From positions 4,093,501 through 4,157,500 of the forward strand of contig NC_091110.1 in NCBI RefSeq assembly GCF_024713975.1: a DNA stretch of 64,000 bases. The letters run 5' to 3'. The notes under the pieces were generated by a model, which searched no databases, was not told where the DNA came from, and saw only the letters and a list, made by a program, of their open reading frames with translations. This document shows, piece after piece, positions 17,932 through 31,700 of the stretch (positions within the stretch are counted from its first letter, which is position 1; every line of letters begins with the position of its first letter). Source of the stretch: Paralichthys olivaceus. Its lineage: Eukaryota > Chordata > Actinopteri > Pleuronectiformes > Paralichthyidae. Made by a program: the position numbers and the translations under genes.

Positions 17932-18342
17932 CAGTGGTAGGATGTAACTTTGCTTTTCAGTAGGGTACATTTTTCATGTATCTGTACTTTACCTAAATCT
18001 ATTTTAAATCACTACACACACATATCAGCAAACATCTGAGATCTCTACTGCATTTTATGGAATCAATTAAGAGACAATAATTGGTTTAATGAACCAATCA
18101 GAGTAGGCAGGCAACATTAGACCCCGCCTCCTGCTGCAGCAGCATCACTGGATGCAGAAACATCTGTAATGGATTTAGAAGAGAGTGATGCAATAATGAT
18201 GTAGTTGACCAGAGGGTACTTTTTGTACTTTAAGTATACTAATACTTAATTTTGCTTGAGTAGAAATGTTAATGAGGTATTAACTATGTCTGTTTTTGTA
18301 CTTTTACTTAAGTAAAAAGTTTGAGTACTTCCTCCACAACTG
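17932..18342 (+). mobile_element. Non-autonomous DNA-transposon-like element with CAGTGGT ends
   Basis: Starts CAGTGGTAGGATGTAAC and ends TTGAGTACTTCCTCCACAACTG, whose reverse complement gives a CAGTTGTGGAGG end. The interior has the run of TACTTTAAGTA-type words typical of an abundant fish MITE. I could not confirm a target-site duplication. hAT-like is a guess. Confidence 0.6.
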
Positions 18343-20340
18343 GTCGACATGTTTCGAGTATATCTTCAACCCAGATCCTCAAACATAACAGCAACATGCA
18401 GCACTGCCGAATATAACAACCGCACTGTAATACTTTTACATCTGAGTCCTTTTGTAACAAGAGCACAGGCGGGAGTTTTCTTGATGTATCACAAGAAGCA
18501 CTTTTGGAAAACATCGTCTGTGGCGGGGGAAAAAAGGAAAGAAGCAGTGTGATCGGGGAGAAGAAACTTGGCCAGTTTAAAATATAAATCTTCTAAAGTA
18601 GCTGTGAAATATGATCAGTGACATTAGCACATCATGTATCCAAGTAAAGCGTATTAAAGCAGAAGCTTATGTTAAAGCAAGTCTGTCTTAAAACAGCAGC
18701 CACATCCCCATGTGTACATTCAATGAGTAAATAATTCTTCCTTCTGTCCACACAGGTCATGAAGAGATCCCTCCTAACATGCTTCCACTGCAGAGGTGGG
18801 CAGAAATACAAAATAAATCACTTTATTGTTCAGATTCAAATTGTCATTTACGATAATCTTATAAAACACAATCCATAGTGACAGGTTCACAGTTTATTGT
18901 AGGACCCCAGACCCATAGCTCCTTGTCACGTTTCAGATGAGCAGCCCCACCAAAGAGACATTTCCTCTGTAAACTTTCTTTTCAGATGGTTTCACTGATG
19001 AGGCCAAAAGTGGAAAGAAATCACTAAAAAGCAGACATAATGCATCAGGAGTAATCGCGTCACTTATTAAACTAGTGCACTGGCTGTTTGAAACCTGCCT
19101 GTTTGTTTGGCCTGTGTTAATGCTGGTGTGTTAAAGCTTATTTTGATTATATAGTCGATGTCGATGTTTTCCATAAAATCAAAGTGAATTTCCTTTATAT
19201 CATTCATTTGTGTGACTCATACAGAAGTTTGAATGATTCACTGTTATTTTTTCACACATTGTATGTCAGTTTTTTCAGACGTCTGTTAAGCAACAATCTT
19301 CAGCCGGTTTAGCAAACTCTCAACTTTACCACCTGGATGATGTTCAGTCTCTGTAGGTCTCAACTTGTCTGCAGGTTTATTCATAGTTAAGTGACAAACA
19401 GTCCTCATCGTTCCCCCATCACTTCCATTAAAGCAGCTGAGAGAGAGGATGTTTTCATGGTCAGTGAACAAGAAGAACTTTTTCTATGCACTCAGGTTGT
19501 TTTAAGATGGAATCGGCAAAAAGCTGTTTGGCATTGAGAACACCTGCTCCGTCCTTGGACGTGTGAATGACCAGCCATTAACCATGAAAATCTACCATGA
19601 CTGTCCAAACCATCTTCTCTTTGATCCCTCAAGCTCATCAATATCCTTCCAATGAACGCACGCTATGTTACCGAGCGCTCCTCTTCCGCACACTCCGTCC
19701 ATCGCACCCAGGGGAATTAGCCGTGGAGGGAGGACTCATTGCCCGGGCCGCAGTTCAGGGGTCAGGCATGTGCTTACACACACTTATTCCAACACATGAG
19801 TGACATTAATCCAAGGACCACTTACACCCAAAGTGCGAAAAGGAAGAGGTAAAAGTTGAAAGCCTGTGCTGTAGTGTCACTTCTGGTTTCACGAGAGGAA
19901 AGACAAGAGGAGAAAATGATCCATGTCACAAAAGAGGTGTTAGTTGAATTTCCATGAGATGGGGAGGATTAGTTGTCTATATTTAGCTATTACCCACAAG
20001 GGCAGAGGGAGCCGGTGGTTAAGGAATAGCATGATAATGCTATTACCATCCCATCTCATCCCTGGCAGTCACGTGACCAGCAGCACACAGTGGTATTTCC
20101 TGCTCCGAGCTGGGCACGGTGACACTGGGGAGCGTTTTAATAATCTCCTGGTGGTGCTGGAGGGGAATCACACCACCCTGTCCTCTCTGGTTCCAGAGTG
20201 GACAAAGCATTTCTGTCTCTTCATGAAAATATCATTTTATAAGATTTGAAGGATATATGTCTCTGTTGCACCAATACTGACAGTGAGACAGTTTTTGTTT
20301 GCTGTAATTATTCTTTATTGCAACATCTGCAATGAAGGTG

Positions 20341-20450
20341 CAGTGGTAGAATATGACTCAAGTACAGTACTAAAATATAAGTGTGAGGTACTAATACATC
20401 ACTTCAGTATTTTAATGCCACTCCAACAAATTCTGAGGGTAAACACAATC
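20341..20450 (+). mobile_element. Fragment of the CAGTGGT-ended element family
   Basis: Begins CAGTGGTAGAATATGACTCA, followed by AAGTACAGTACTAAAATA and ACTTCAGTATTTTAATGCCA, in the order expected for the left half of this fish repeat. The right half is missing or too diverged to see. Confidence 0.5.
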
Positions 20451-21624
20451 TACTGGGTTTATTCACAAATTCAAATTTTAAACTTTAAACACAGAGATTA
20501 TATGTAACATATGGTGATTTTCTATGCTTAAAACTAAATAACTATATATTATACTTGAGCTGAATTGTGTAGTTGAGTCATCAAACAGAAACTACTACTT
20601 TGATAATTGTTCACATCACTTCAGATATCACAAATATTTTGCTATTTGTAATTGGTAACATACATATTGGATTCATTTCCCACGTTTTACAGTCATTTAA
20701 TTAGATAAAGCGATTCTTAGATGAATCCACAATTTATATAATCATTTATCACAGCTGTATAGCTCCAGCTGCAGAAGTGAAATTGTGTTTAATGCATGTG
20801 AAATAATATTGTAATGGTTTCCAGTCATCTGTCTGCATTGTAAGGTCTTTATTTTTTTAAAGTTCAGTTTAAGTTGATCAAATGGATAAATATTAATAAT
20901 AAATATATAACAGATGCATTCTTCAGGTCAGCTTTTATTTAGACATATGCAGATTCTTTTTTTCGAGACTGTTTAAGTCTCATATAAGTTCTTTATCACA
21001 GACCTGGGTCTGCACAATTTGTCTTCTATCAACGACACTAAAATCACATTAAAAAAGTGTCTCTGCAGCGTGGACATGCACAAACAGGCATGAGAGCGTT
21101 GATGCAGATCTGGTAAAAAAAATGTGAACCCATCCTTTCATTTCAGTATCGTGTTAGTTATGCATCACTGGCACAGTTCAACCCGACCTGTACCCAGGAG
21201 CACACACTCAGTTCGATCACCTGTTTTAGATTTGCAGCAGCTCGAGCCTGGCCGGGCTCATAATGTAAAATTAACTCTCCTTCCTGTTCCAAATGAAAAT
21301 GTAAGCATAATCCCAGAAGTGCAGTAAAAAAAATAGTGTGCGGGCCAAACACAGCTCCTGGTCTCACACATGGCAGTGGCAGATCACTTACCCCCAGAAA
21401 CCACCACAGTCAGGTAAAGTCTTTGATTTGAGCAGCTCCTTTTTACGAGCTCGGGCTGGTCCAGTACTGACATGAGGACGACAGTGTGGCAGATACTGTC
21501 GAAAAGAACAAGCAGTTGAGTGATTTGGTGATCGATGGTGAATTAAAGGAATGATTTGATGTTTTTTATTTGGAAAAAAAAACAAAGGCCTATTTGCCCC
21601 CGTTAAAGTCCAATGCAGGCTGAA

Positions 21625-21745
21625 GGTATTGTCAGACGGTGCCTTGGCCACAATAGACACTGATACTAAACTGGCATCTATTAAAACATATTCTATGAAG
21701 CAGCTGGTTCATGGGAAGCAACAGTGCAGTCACCACTTCCTATTT
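21625..21745 (+). repeat. Dispersed repeat (TGTCAGACGGTGCC family), copy 2
   Basis: Counterpart of 8305-8480: ATTGTCAGACGGTGCC, ACTGATACTAAACTGGC, CTATGAAGCAGCTGG and CAGTGCAGTCACC occur in the same order. Shorter than copy 1. Confidence 0.65.
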
Positions 21746-23018
21746 GTTTCATGTATGATGAATATTGAATTGGAATATCTGTTATCTTTCATATATTTGT
21801 CCAATAGTCCAGACTGTAATGAAGAAATATCAGGCATGTGCATAGTGCCAATATCAATGGACATTGAATTTGGTGTGGATCCAGATAATGATTTGGATTT
21901 TGTAAATTAATTATTAGGGGTTGATCTGTAGTCAGTTATTGGCAGTGAGACATTTTCATTTCAACAATATCAGAGAATGGATGTTGTGCTTGAGTCTACT
22001 GTGGGCAGTTTGCAGAACATTCCTGTAAACATGCTCTGCTAGTTTGGAAAATAACGTATTTGCATCTGCAGCAGAGTAAGTTGGATGGATTGATACCACT
22101 CATAACTTTGTTGAATATAAATACAACAGCTGGTTAGTTCATCTCAGCATAAAGCCTGGAAACAGGTTGGCCTGTTTAAAGGTTAAACACCTGCCATTCT
22201 CTCTAAAGCTCACTCATTAACACAAAGTACGCAAACACCTTTGCAACAATATTTAATTAATTCAACTGCAGCTATGAAGTGGGGTGTGTTCATTTCTGTC
22301 AAACGATGAATGAGACATGAGAAGACGCACCAGGCGACACATGAACACCCACTTACCTCTAACTTTTGTACTGTCTTTGTTTCAAAATGTTTCCACAGGG
22401 AGCAATAGCGGTGCTGCCGTTTTACCTTGAGAAAACTGAAACTTCACAGCAACAGGAAAGATGTAAGAGATTAAGAATCTCAGCTATGAAACCACGTCTG
22501 TGTCTGAAATGCAATCCCTCCTAAAGAACTGCAATAGTGCTCTGCATTCACTTAATGACATATTATTTCAGTGTCCAAAGTCTTGCAAATATTTTTTTGT
22601 AGCACAATATATTTAGATAGTGACAGTAGAGGAGTAGCAACATGTGGTCCTGTGTAAGACCCCTCAGATGAAGATCACATCATGGTTGGATTTTTCTCAG
22701 AAATCCCACATGCAGCATGTCACCTTTAATCAACTAAATTTTAAGCTTTGACACTTCTGAGGTAGAAAGATTATTTTTATCTTTAGGCAAATTTGAGGTT
22801 CATTATTTTTATTGGGCTACATTTCTGGGTCAATATTAATATTCAGGCTAACACAACACACTGGTTTGGTAGTTTTAGTGCATCAGGAGGAACTACAACA
22901 CAATGGACGCTGGTTATAACTCTGCTGTGATGAGGCGGATCTAACGTTGCAAACTAAAATGAGGTGCTTCTCTGTTATATTTTTGGCCCTAAAATGCCTC
23001 CATACTTCTTTTTGATAA

Positions 23019-23325
23019 AGGTCCAGTGTGTAAAATTTAGGTGAAAGGGATCTTTTGGCAGAAATTTTATGGAGAATAATCCTCATGATGTTTTCACTAG
23101 TTAGTTTAATCTAAATTGTATGATTTGTAGTTTTCTTTACCCCAGAAAAGGCCCTTTATATTTAAATACTTTATATTTACATCAAGGGGGTCCTCTCTAT
23201 GGAGGCCGCCATGTTTTTAACATTAGTCCAGACTGAACAAACTAAACATCTTTCGAGTTTTTATGACAACTGAAGGCTACCACAATTTCAACACTAGATA
23301 TCACAAAATTCTACACACTGTACTT
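23019..23325 (+). mobile_element. piggyBac-like MITE, copy 2, both ends present
   Basis: Left end AGGTCCAGTGTGTAAAATTT; right end CACAAAATTCTACACACTG then TACTT. These are inverted repeats of each other with a few mismatches. The right flank is TTAA (23326-23329) and the left flank is ATAA (23015-23018), consistent with one mutation in a TTAA duplication. The interior matches 34414-34745 throughout (for example GACAACTGAAGGCT). Confidence 0.75.
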
Positions 23326-23389
23326 TTAAGTTTTTTTTTTCTCCTTAATTTTTGTGTGTGTTTGATTTAAATATATGCATAAAGGCAAT

Positions 23390-23822
23390 AAAGACTAAAG
23401 TGGGAAAATTTTAATTGAATAAGAGTCAAATCATTACATCTTGTTTACAAATGTTTTTTTCGAATAAAGTATAACGTTCACATTTAAGCTTCAGACAACA
23501 TAGACAGAGGAAGAAGAAGGGCGTAAACAACATTAGGCAAAATCCGGTCACGACCTTAATCATTACTGCGACTTCAGTCTTAATCCTGTTGAGTAACCGA
23601 GCGTTGTCTGTGTGCAGCTGTTCCTGGTGAAGAAGCCTTTCCATCACCGATTACGGGGGTGGTATGTGCTCAGGTCAGTATCCTCAATCCAGATGTTGGA
23701 GCCAGGAGACTGTTCAACAAAAGCGAGGTTTGAAGTGGTGGACAAGTGGACAAGCAGAGTGCTGTCTCACCAGTCCTTCAATCGCATGGCTTGGGCAGGA
23801 CCTGACCTCCGACCTCGTGACC
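23390..23822 (-). other. CWC27 3' UTR
   Basis: Non-coding sequence after the CWC27 TGA (23823-23825). A variant poly(A) hexamer ATTAAA reads on the minus strand at 23410-23415. No canonical AATAAA was found on that strand nearer the stop. Confidence 0.55.
23410..23415 (-). terminator. Candidate CWC27 poly(A) signal (ATTAAA)
   Basis: TTTAAT on + reads ATTAAA on the transcribed strand, 408 bases after the stop codon. This is the second most common vertebrate poly(A) hexamer. Confidence 0.5.
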
Positions 23823-26800
23823 TCACCTCTTGGCCTTCTTCTCCTTCATGATCTTCTTGCTCTCCTCTCTCCTTCGCTTATTGACGGGGTTTCGTGGGTC
23901 GTAGATCTCAAAAGTGTCCTCGTCCTGCATGTTGGCATCCTTGACTTTTCTGGATTGCTCATCAAACTGCAAAACATGTGCCATCCTAAATCAGATAGAG
24001 AGATGGGAGGAGAGAGTTCAAAGATCTGCAGCACAAGATCCACTAAATCACTGCTCGGTGGCTTTTCCCTAGAGGCTAGTCCCCTTTTTTTTTGTTGCTT
24101 TGAGCACTTTGATTTCTTCATCATTACTCTTGAGAACTGGAAAAACCTTGGATTTGAGAAACCATTTATACAATTCTGATGGCTGGTTATATATTTTCAG
24201 GAGCAAATAATGATTATCATTATCATGTTTCATGAATAGATGAAAATGTGGAAGCTGAAGTTGAAAACAAAAGGGGGAAAACAGACAGAAAGAATGTACA
24301 GTAAAATAATAATTAAATCAGAAACAAAGAGATGAAAACAAGACAAGTCAAAACTGATGCATTTACAGCTAAACTGTAAACTATTCCGAATAAATCTTCT
24401 TTAACTGATTATAGGGAAGATGCAGATTAAGATTCTGTGTTTAACATTTAGTTCAGGTAACTTTGTGACTGATCTCCAGTCAAATGGCAACCTCTCTGCA
24501 CCACTACAGGTGCTATGTATGTTTCCTTCTCTTTAAATATGAAGACTGAATTTAAGTGTACGACCGATGTGCAAATGATTCCTAATGCCAATCTGAATTG
24601 GTAATTGATTGGTACTGATTACCACACTGTGTTTATGAGCCTTTCTTTGTTACAAAAAACTATTTCATTAATTTATCTAAACAAGGCCTTTTGGAGAGTC
24701 AGTCAGATTCCCCAACGTTAGCAGTTTGATATTCATAAAACAATCGGAATTTAATCTTGATATTATATTCTCAACATCAATTCTTGAAATGCAAAATAAA
24801 AAAAAAAGTATGCCCGGCCTGAATACTCTGTAGTTTAGTGTTGAGAATGTAGAGTACGGTGTTTATCAGAGCTTTTTCTGCCTGCTGACAACAAAGCTGA
24901 TAAGACTGTTGAGACTCCAGGCTCCTGGGTCAGAGGAGCTGCAGAGGCAGGATATCGTTCTCTGAAGGTTCATCACAATGACCCCTCTACCTTTAACATA
25001 TGGTCGTACAGTCGTAAAAATAAAAGTAGTAGTTAGCGCAGCTTTTAATGACTTCTGAAAGCTATGATGATTAAATAAATCAGTGCACTCCAGATGAGTG
25101 GCTGGACTTTGTCCTGCTGACTCTACTAAAACTACTTTTAAAACATTCTATCAGTGGGAAGCCATGTTGAACTTAGGTCACATTGTTATGAACTCAGATT
25201 TTAAGCCTTGTATAGGATTTTAAAGACACTGGGGTCCAGACAAAATGATTAAAACATGATTTTGACTTTAACTTATTAATAGTGGTGTTCAAGTTGCAGC
25301 AAAGTGGAGCTGAATGGGTCCTCTTACTAAAAGTGGGAAATACAGTATCAGGCTCAGACTCTTGAGACATCTTAGCAGTTAAAAAATGTTGAGTGAAAGC
25401 CCGAGTCCCAAGAGAACAGACGGTCATGTGTCTTTCATTTCCCAAGTCAGTTTCTGTTCCCCCGAAGAGAGATTAAAGAATCAGGACATTCCTCACAGGA
25501 CATATCAGTGTCAGACACTTCACAGATAAAACAGTTTCTCCCACTGACAGGATTTCTTCAGCTGCTCCATGAATGCTCACAGCAAATTTGAACAACAAAG
25601 CAGGAGTGGCGAAACAATTGTTAGGATTCTTTTTATAGCGACGTCTCCGGCTACATCTCCTACGTGCAGATCTAAGTGGAAAATCAACCATCAGACATAA
25701 GTGAAAGGTGATGGATATTGTTGTGGACGGAGAATATGTTTGGCCATGAAAGCAGCATGGCAGAGTCAGTCGCTCCGTACGCTGCTTTGGTCCAGACCAA
25801 AATACCTAAACAACCACTGGACGTCATACCATAAATATTTGTACTGTTAATGGTGCCTGGAGGATCATACCTAATGACTGTGTTGATCCCTGACCTTTCA
25901 TCCAGCGCCAACATTGGGTCAACATTTTAATTTCGCTCTTCTTCTTAATGCACCTTCAGGTTGGCCTTTGACATATTGAGAGTAAAACATCTATTGGACG
26001 GGTCACCACAGAATCTGGTTGAGACAAGTCCCTGCTAGGGCAGTTTGGTGATCCCCTGACTTTTTTTGTTTGGCACCATCATCTTGCCAAAATGTCAGTT
26101 AGTCTGGTTTATGACCATTTTTGTAACTTCATGAAACTGACAATCCAATATTCAAAACCACATTACCACAGCGATTGGCCCACTGTGCGGAGTTGAGAGG
26201 AGCCAGGGTCTGAAGTTCTCTCTCAGGATTTCTTTTTTCGTTCATGACATAACTACTACTGTCACTTTTCTACACTTTCCTACAATCGAGTGCAACATAA
26301 TGAAGGTCTTCAGAGCGAAGACCGTCTGAAAATGTGTGTCGTTAACCCCACATAAACACATCTGATTCCCCACACGGTTGGAAAACATGTCATACTTGTT
26401 CTTTTCTAGCATAAACCCAACAATTCATCTTGTTTGAATACAGTGTCAAGTTATTCTGGGGCCTTATTCGAAAGATGATGGAAGAGGGCCTTCAAGACTC
26501 CTGCAGCAGGACAACGTGCCTCTTTGAATTGTTGATCTGTTCCTCTTGATTGTAAGATAAGTGAAATACTGACTTTCAGAAGGAGTGACCCTTGAAGTTG
26601 TCATTGACGGACCATTGACGGGTCATTAAGTCATAAAGAACTATCTTAAAAGACAAGAAGAACAAGGCGTCTTGCTTTGAGTTTTTCAACCCAGTTTAGG
26701 GTTTGCCTTTCACTAATGAACAACCCAGATTTTTTCACTCATGTTCACTGTGCAACACAACACAGAGATCTCTGGAGTGTTTGGGTGAGGGGTGGTGCAG

Positions 26801-28668
26801 AGGCCGGATGTAAGTTATATATTCCACTGCAGAATCACATGTTTTTTGTTTAGAGCACATCGACACCACCCCTTATCACCAAAAGCTCTCTTGACATCTT
26901 GCCAGCGTCTTCTATTTGTCATCGCTGTTTCATTTTCTGTCTGTCACATGCTAGAAACGTCATCAACACGGCCACTCCTGCTGTGTTCTCACATTAGCTT
27001 ATTCGGACATTCCCCCTGCGTTTTTACTTGGGGGGGCTGGCCGGAGAAATTTCAGATAATATCAGGAGGCTCTCACTCGGACTTTCGCGTTCTCATATAC
27101 AGCCCTTACAGAGAACGTCAGGAGATAATCTGGAGTTGAGTGCAAAGCAGCTACATAGAAGTGGCTACGGTTTGCTCTGAGTTGGAAAAAACAATAGACG
27201 CTGTCTTGCCCCCTCAGAGCCCTGATCTCTACATCTTGAAGTCATTCTGGGATTATTCAGCAAAGGAGAACTTGTGCGAATACTAATTTGCCAAAGGTTT
27301 TTCTGTTAACAGCACTTCATATGAAGTTAGCTGACTAATAATATCTAGTATCTTTAAGTGTTTAAGTACTGTACATCAGTCCCAGGGGGTTTACTCATAC
27401 TGCTACATCACAACCGTTGAAAATTCCTCATCATCTTTCTTATCTGTCGATCTTATCGACAGAAAAAAATTAACACAACCTTGTGCTGTATTCATCTGAG
27501 TGTGCTGAATGTAGAAAATGTACTTCAAACTGGCTCTACTAAGTCAAGAAACTGCATTTGCTCTATTGTGTATTTAAAGATATTTTGGGTTCGATGCCTC
27601 GTCGACTGTGTGAAGCATGTGGTATGTCTGCTCCCGTCTCTGGCTGAGTGGACACTTTGAGTATGTTTGTGTGCGTGCGCTCTCTGCACTCTCTCCTGTG
27701 TTCATTTGAAATCGGCAGGAGTTGTGACAGCTCATCTAGAATGTCATGGCTACACTCTGGCAGACCCTGTGGACTCCTGCTGTGTGAGCGGGCCGCCTCT
27801 GATAATTTGTCTAGCAGCCTCAGTGATGACAGTCCGCCGGCCGCACAGCCTCTGAGCCTCATACAGCTCCGAGACGTGATGTGGAAACTCAGCATTCAGG
27901 CCTTATCAAAACCACTCTGTGCTGCCGTGATGCAAGGCAACAAAAGCCTTTACTCTGTTTATTATTCTTGCTTTTTTTTACTCAAGTAGGTGTAAAGAGA
28001 TTAAGGGGTGCAGGAGGGATGGTGAGAGCAGCGGCAGCCTCTTTGCATTGAGACTGTGAACCCTATGAGGTTGTGTGTGTTATAGCACAGACCAGGAGGA
28101 GGAGGAGGAGGGGGCTGCAAAATTTGTAGACACAGACACAGATGGAATAGTTTACCTCCTCTGGCCCAGACTTGACTTCCAATGTCTGATCTGTTGTAAC
28201 CCACATTCTGCTCACAGTGCTCCTAAAGTGGCACAGACTTCCCACTGGTGTTTTTCTAGGAGAGCTATGCTACTGCCCCTGTCGTTCCCTCGCTCCCTCC
28301 CTCCTCACCATACCTGCTGGTGTTGGTTGTGGTCGGGGGCACACTGAGGCGACTACGACCAGGGGAGGCTCCAAACGTCAGCCAAGGCTTCTCTCAAATT
28401 CATTAGGGCCCCCACACACAGACTTCAAGGGGGCTTCTCGAGACTAATAGCAACTACAGATTTTGTTATTCTACATCTCTCACACACACACAGACACTTT
28501 GCTCAAATTCAAACACATGGTATTCATTTCAAACCCTCACTCCGTGTCGTTAGACTTTGAGATCTTTGGTGAAAAACAGAATATGAGAGGAAAACACAGC
28601 GTCAGGGCCGATTTCCTGATGGCCAATCTGGTGGCTGCGAGGTGAAATCCCACCTTGACACACGCACA

Positions 28669-28705
<37 letters not shown>

Positions 28706-31700
28706 AGACACAGACACACACAACTTGAACTTTCACACATTTATCCAAAACTGAGGTGAGCTCTCGATCTGACAAAAGGTCAGGTTCATCGTTCCCGGTA
28801 GAAAACGAGGTTTTGTGACCAGTTTACTGTCTCGTTTATGGTGGTCTGACTATTAAAATAAAGGGTTTCTTTCACAACCTCTTACAATCCAGTGTATCAA
28901 TAGAATAACACTGTAAACCAGCAGAGGCTGATGAAAAAGGCTTTTTTGTGCCAACTCGTCGCGCTTGAAGTTCATCCTCTATAAAACAATGCGATTGCCA
29001 AACTGCTTCTTGAACTCTGCAGGAGCACTCAGGACTCTGCTACTTATATTTGCTACAGTGAATAGTGATTTAAAGTTGAGCGAGGATGCTTACACGAGAG
29101 CTATTTTATTCTGCTCTCTTTGGTAATCCAGTATTCTGCTCCAGATGTTTCAGCATTTATTCGCTGCAGGTTTTATCATAAACTACAGCCTGCAATGAAA
29201 TTACAATAACTGCAGATAAAGTAAGAAGTGTTCAACTTTGAAAGGAAAGTAGTGTCAGACAATGGTGCATATAAATCTGACCTGCTAGTAAGCATCACAG
29301 TCTGATGTCAAACTCACCTGTCGTACAATAAATAATCTCTATTCAGAGTCATGACCTCTTGCTAAGACTCAGCGAGGTTGTAGAGGTCTGGGGCTGTAGC
29401 AGTAAATTTGTTCTTAAGTAATGCCAGCTGACCTTAAACAGGTTAGGTTTTGTACTTACGTAAAGCTGAAGGGCTTAAGAAATACAGTTAACAAATATTT
29501 ATCATTTTGGACAATCGGATGATTATCCGACTGAAAGATTAATTTACATTGCGGCTCTTTTTTGTGACCATTTTGACTAGAGTTTCTTTCACCAGTGATT
29601 TCTTGTTTCTTAAGCCTCAAAGCCCGACAAGCCCTGGTTACGCAAAACACGGGCAATCATTGGCTGGACAGAAAATCTTTATAGCAGAAATTATACTGCG
29701 TTGCCGTTTCAAACACAGCTCCACCAATAGAAGATATTTATGACATACTAAAACTTCTGATAACCTGTTGGCAAACACATGACCTGGAACATTTTGACAT
29801 CTATACTGTAGATTCATCTCTTTTTATAAAACCGTCACCAAGATTAAAATCAAGTAGAGCATTAAACTTAATACTGACACATTCTCTAATAACAATGTAT
29901 CTCTATTAAACTAATATCTTTGGTCTAGTGTCAACAATGATGGTTGAAGATTCTAAAGGAGGATGAATGTCTTCCTGTATTAATCGCTCTCTGTGACAGA
30001 CATCCTGGAAAGATCTGGCCTCAAATTTGTGGTCGCGGTTGTGCAACTCTCACTTTCCATTAACAGGCAAATATGTTCCAACACACTCTAGAGTGAGAGA
30101 TGAAATAAAGGAAAAAATACACACATTTTTCTCTAAAATGATATCAGGCTCACTGACCATCCTTTGTCATCATCTTCTGCCAGCTCCTCCACGTCGTCGT
30201 CCTCTGGAGCTTCGGTGATGGCCGACGACAGCTTGGTCTTGAAGCGATTGAGGAGGGCCAATGTCTGCAGGGCAAAAAGATCAGGCACTGTTCAAACTCA
30301 CAGGACATAATCAACTTTAACAGAATCCCTGATCAGTCTGCTGAAACCACAGTGCATACTGACCACACACTGAGTTATTTTACCTCTGCCTCTCTGTTTG
30401 AGCCCTTCTTCGGTTTTTGTTTTTTGAGATCATCGTACTTCTTCCTTCCCTCCAGGTACTCAGCCACCGCCTCATTGCTTGGCTTTTTGTCTGCTGGACA
30501 GACAAGGGAGACATGATACACTCCTCTAAGCATTAGCTGGTACACTATCATCATAACTGGAGTTTTATGAAACTAAGTCCTTATAATTTATGTCTACACA
30601 TACTGTTGACTTTGCACATTTCCTGCTGGAAAAAAAAAAATCAAAGAATGTTGTAAGGCTGATAGTTTCTTTGTGTCAGAGAATCCCGGAGCTCTCAAGT
30701 GCTTGTAAACGAGGTCACCATTTTCCAAACTTTATTGATTTTGTTGGCCGATCAATCAAGAAACGAAACCCCAAGCAAACATATTCCTCTAACACTCCAC
30801 CCCCAAGTGAGATTATCAATATAACCAAAAATATTCTGCCTGTCAGACTGTAGGTCAAACATGTAACATGTTTTTTCAATAACAATTTGGAATATATATT
30901 ACACAATACTACCTATTGAACTTAAAAGGGGGCATCTTGCAACCACAGACATGCAGCCTGCCTCAAACTAAATCACCTGGAAACCATAACTCTTGAAAGT
31001 AGAAATACCCCTGCCTCACATGTTGTGCAACACTTGACTGATGAGCCGCTAAAAATGGGCAGAACATGATCAGAGAGAAAAAGACAGAAGGAAGTGAAGC
31101 TTGTCAAGCTGTGACAGTGATACAACATGTTAATAAGAAAGGTGTAAAGATGAGTCAGCACGGGGCAGTCCTCTGATCTCAGACTGACATGCTCTGCATG
31201 GATCCATACTGCTGCCAACCTTCAGAAAGATGTAGTGGACTCACGACCCAACCCAGTAACCTCTCACTCCTACTCAGAGATGACCTACATTACTCCTGCT
31301 CCCTTATACACAAACCTTATGTAACTGATCGCTCCGGGGGTAAGGAAGGGGGCAAGGTAAGGCCCCTTTAATCCTCAACTGAGACAGGACGCATGAGCAT
31401 ATGTGCTCTTTGTTCGCTTGGTTTGAGAAAAGATTCAGCAAAAGTCACTACATTGCTTTAAGGAAAATTTAGAAAGGGATTCTTTAATTAGTTTTTTTAT
31501 TCACTTGTTCAAGCTTTTCGGACGTAACTGTTTTTGGGTTTCTTAATCTTCAGTGATAGCAAACGGTATTAATCGAGAAAATAATCAGCAGAATAAACCA
31601 TTGATAAAATAGATAGATGGACTGAAGTATACTACAACAGAATGGTGTTTCAAATGAAGAGCTATGATCTGTGTGGTTTATCAAAAGCAGACAGGGTGAA

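Larger units (their letters stand above)
10906..23389. other. Intergenic spacer between ADAMTS6 and CWC27
   Basis: About 12.5 kb between two convergent genes, with no exon I can support. It holds a diverged duplication (11585-11743 and 12571-12714), a (TG)n tract, a LINE/3'-tail-like repeat (15790-16190), DNA-transposon-like pieces (17932-18342 and 20341-20450), a repeat copy (21625-21745) and a MITE (23019-23325). A stretch at 16.4-17.4 kb has several overlapping open frames but no recognisable protein. Confidence 0.7.
23986..30157 (-). other. CWC27 intron 13, 6.2 kb
   Basis: Donor GTCAGT at 30157, acceptor TTTAG ending at 23986. It holds a fish dispersed repeat (25730-26150) and a (CA)n tract (28657-28722). 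A GC-richer stretch near 27700-27900 carries overlapping short frames with no recognisable protein. No other exon is seen. Confidence 0.8.

Noticed and set aside
23664..24179. 171-codon open frame on +
   Set aside because: It lies antisense to the last CWC27 exon and its flanks; the opposite strand encodes the conserved CWC27 C-terminus, so this is a shadow.
25473..25691. Arg-rich frame on - starting [18 protein letters not shown], protamine-like
   Set aside because: Basic run is short, the rest of the frame is hydrophobic, and it sits in CWC27 intron 13 with no splice or promoter support.
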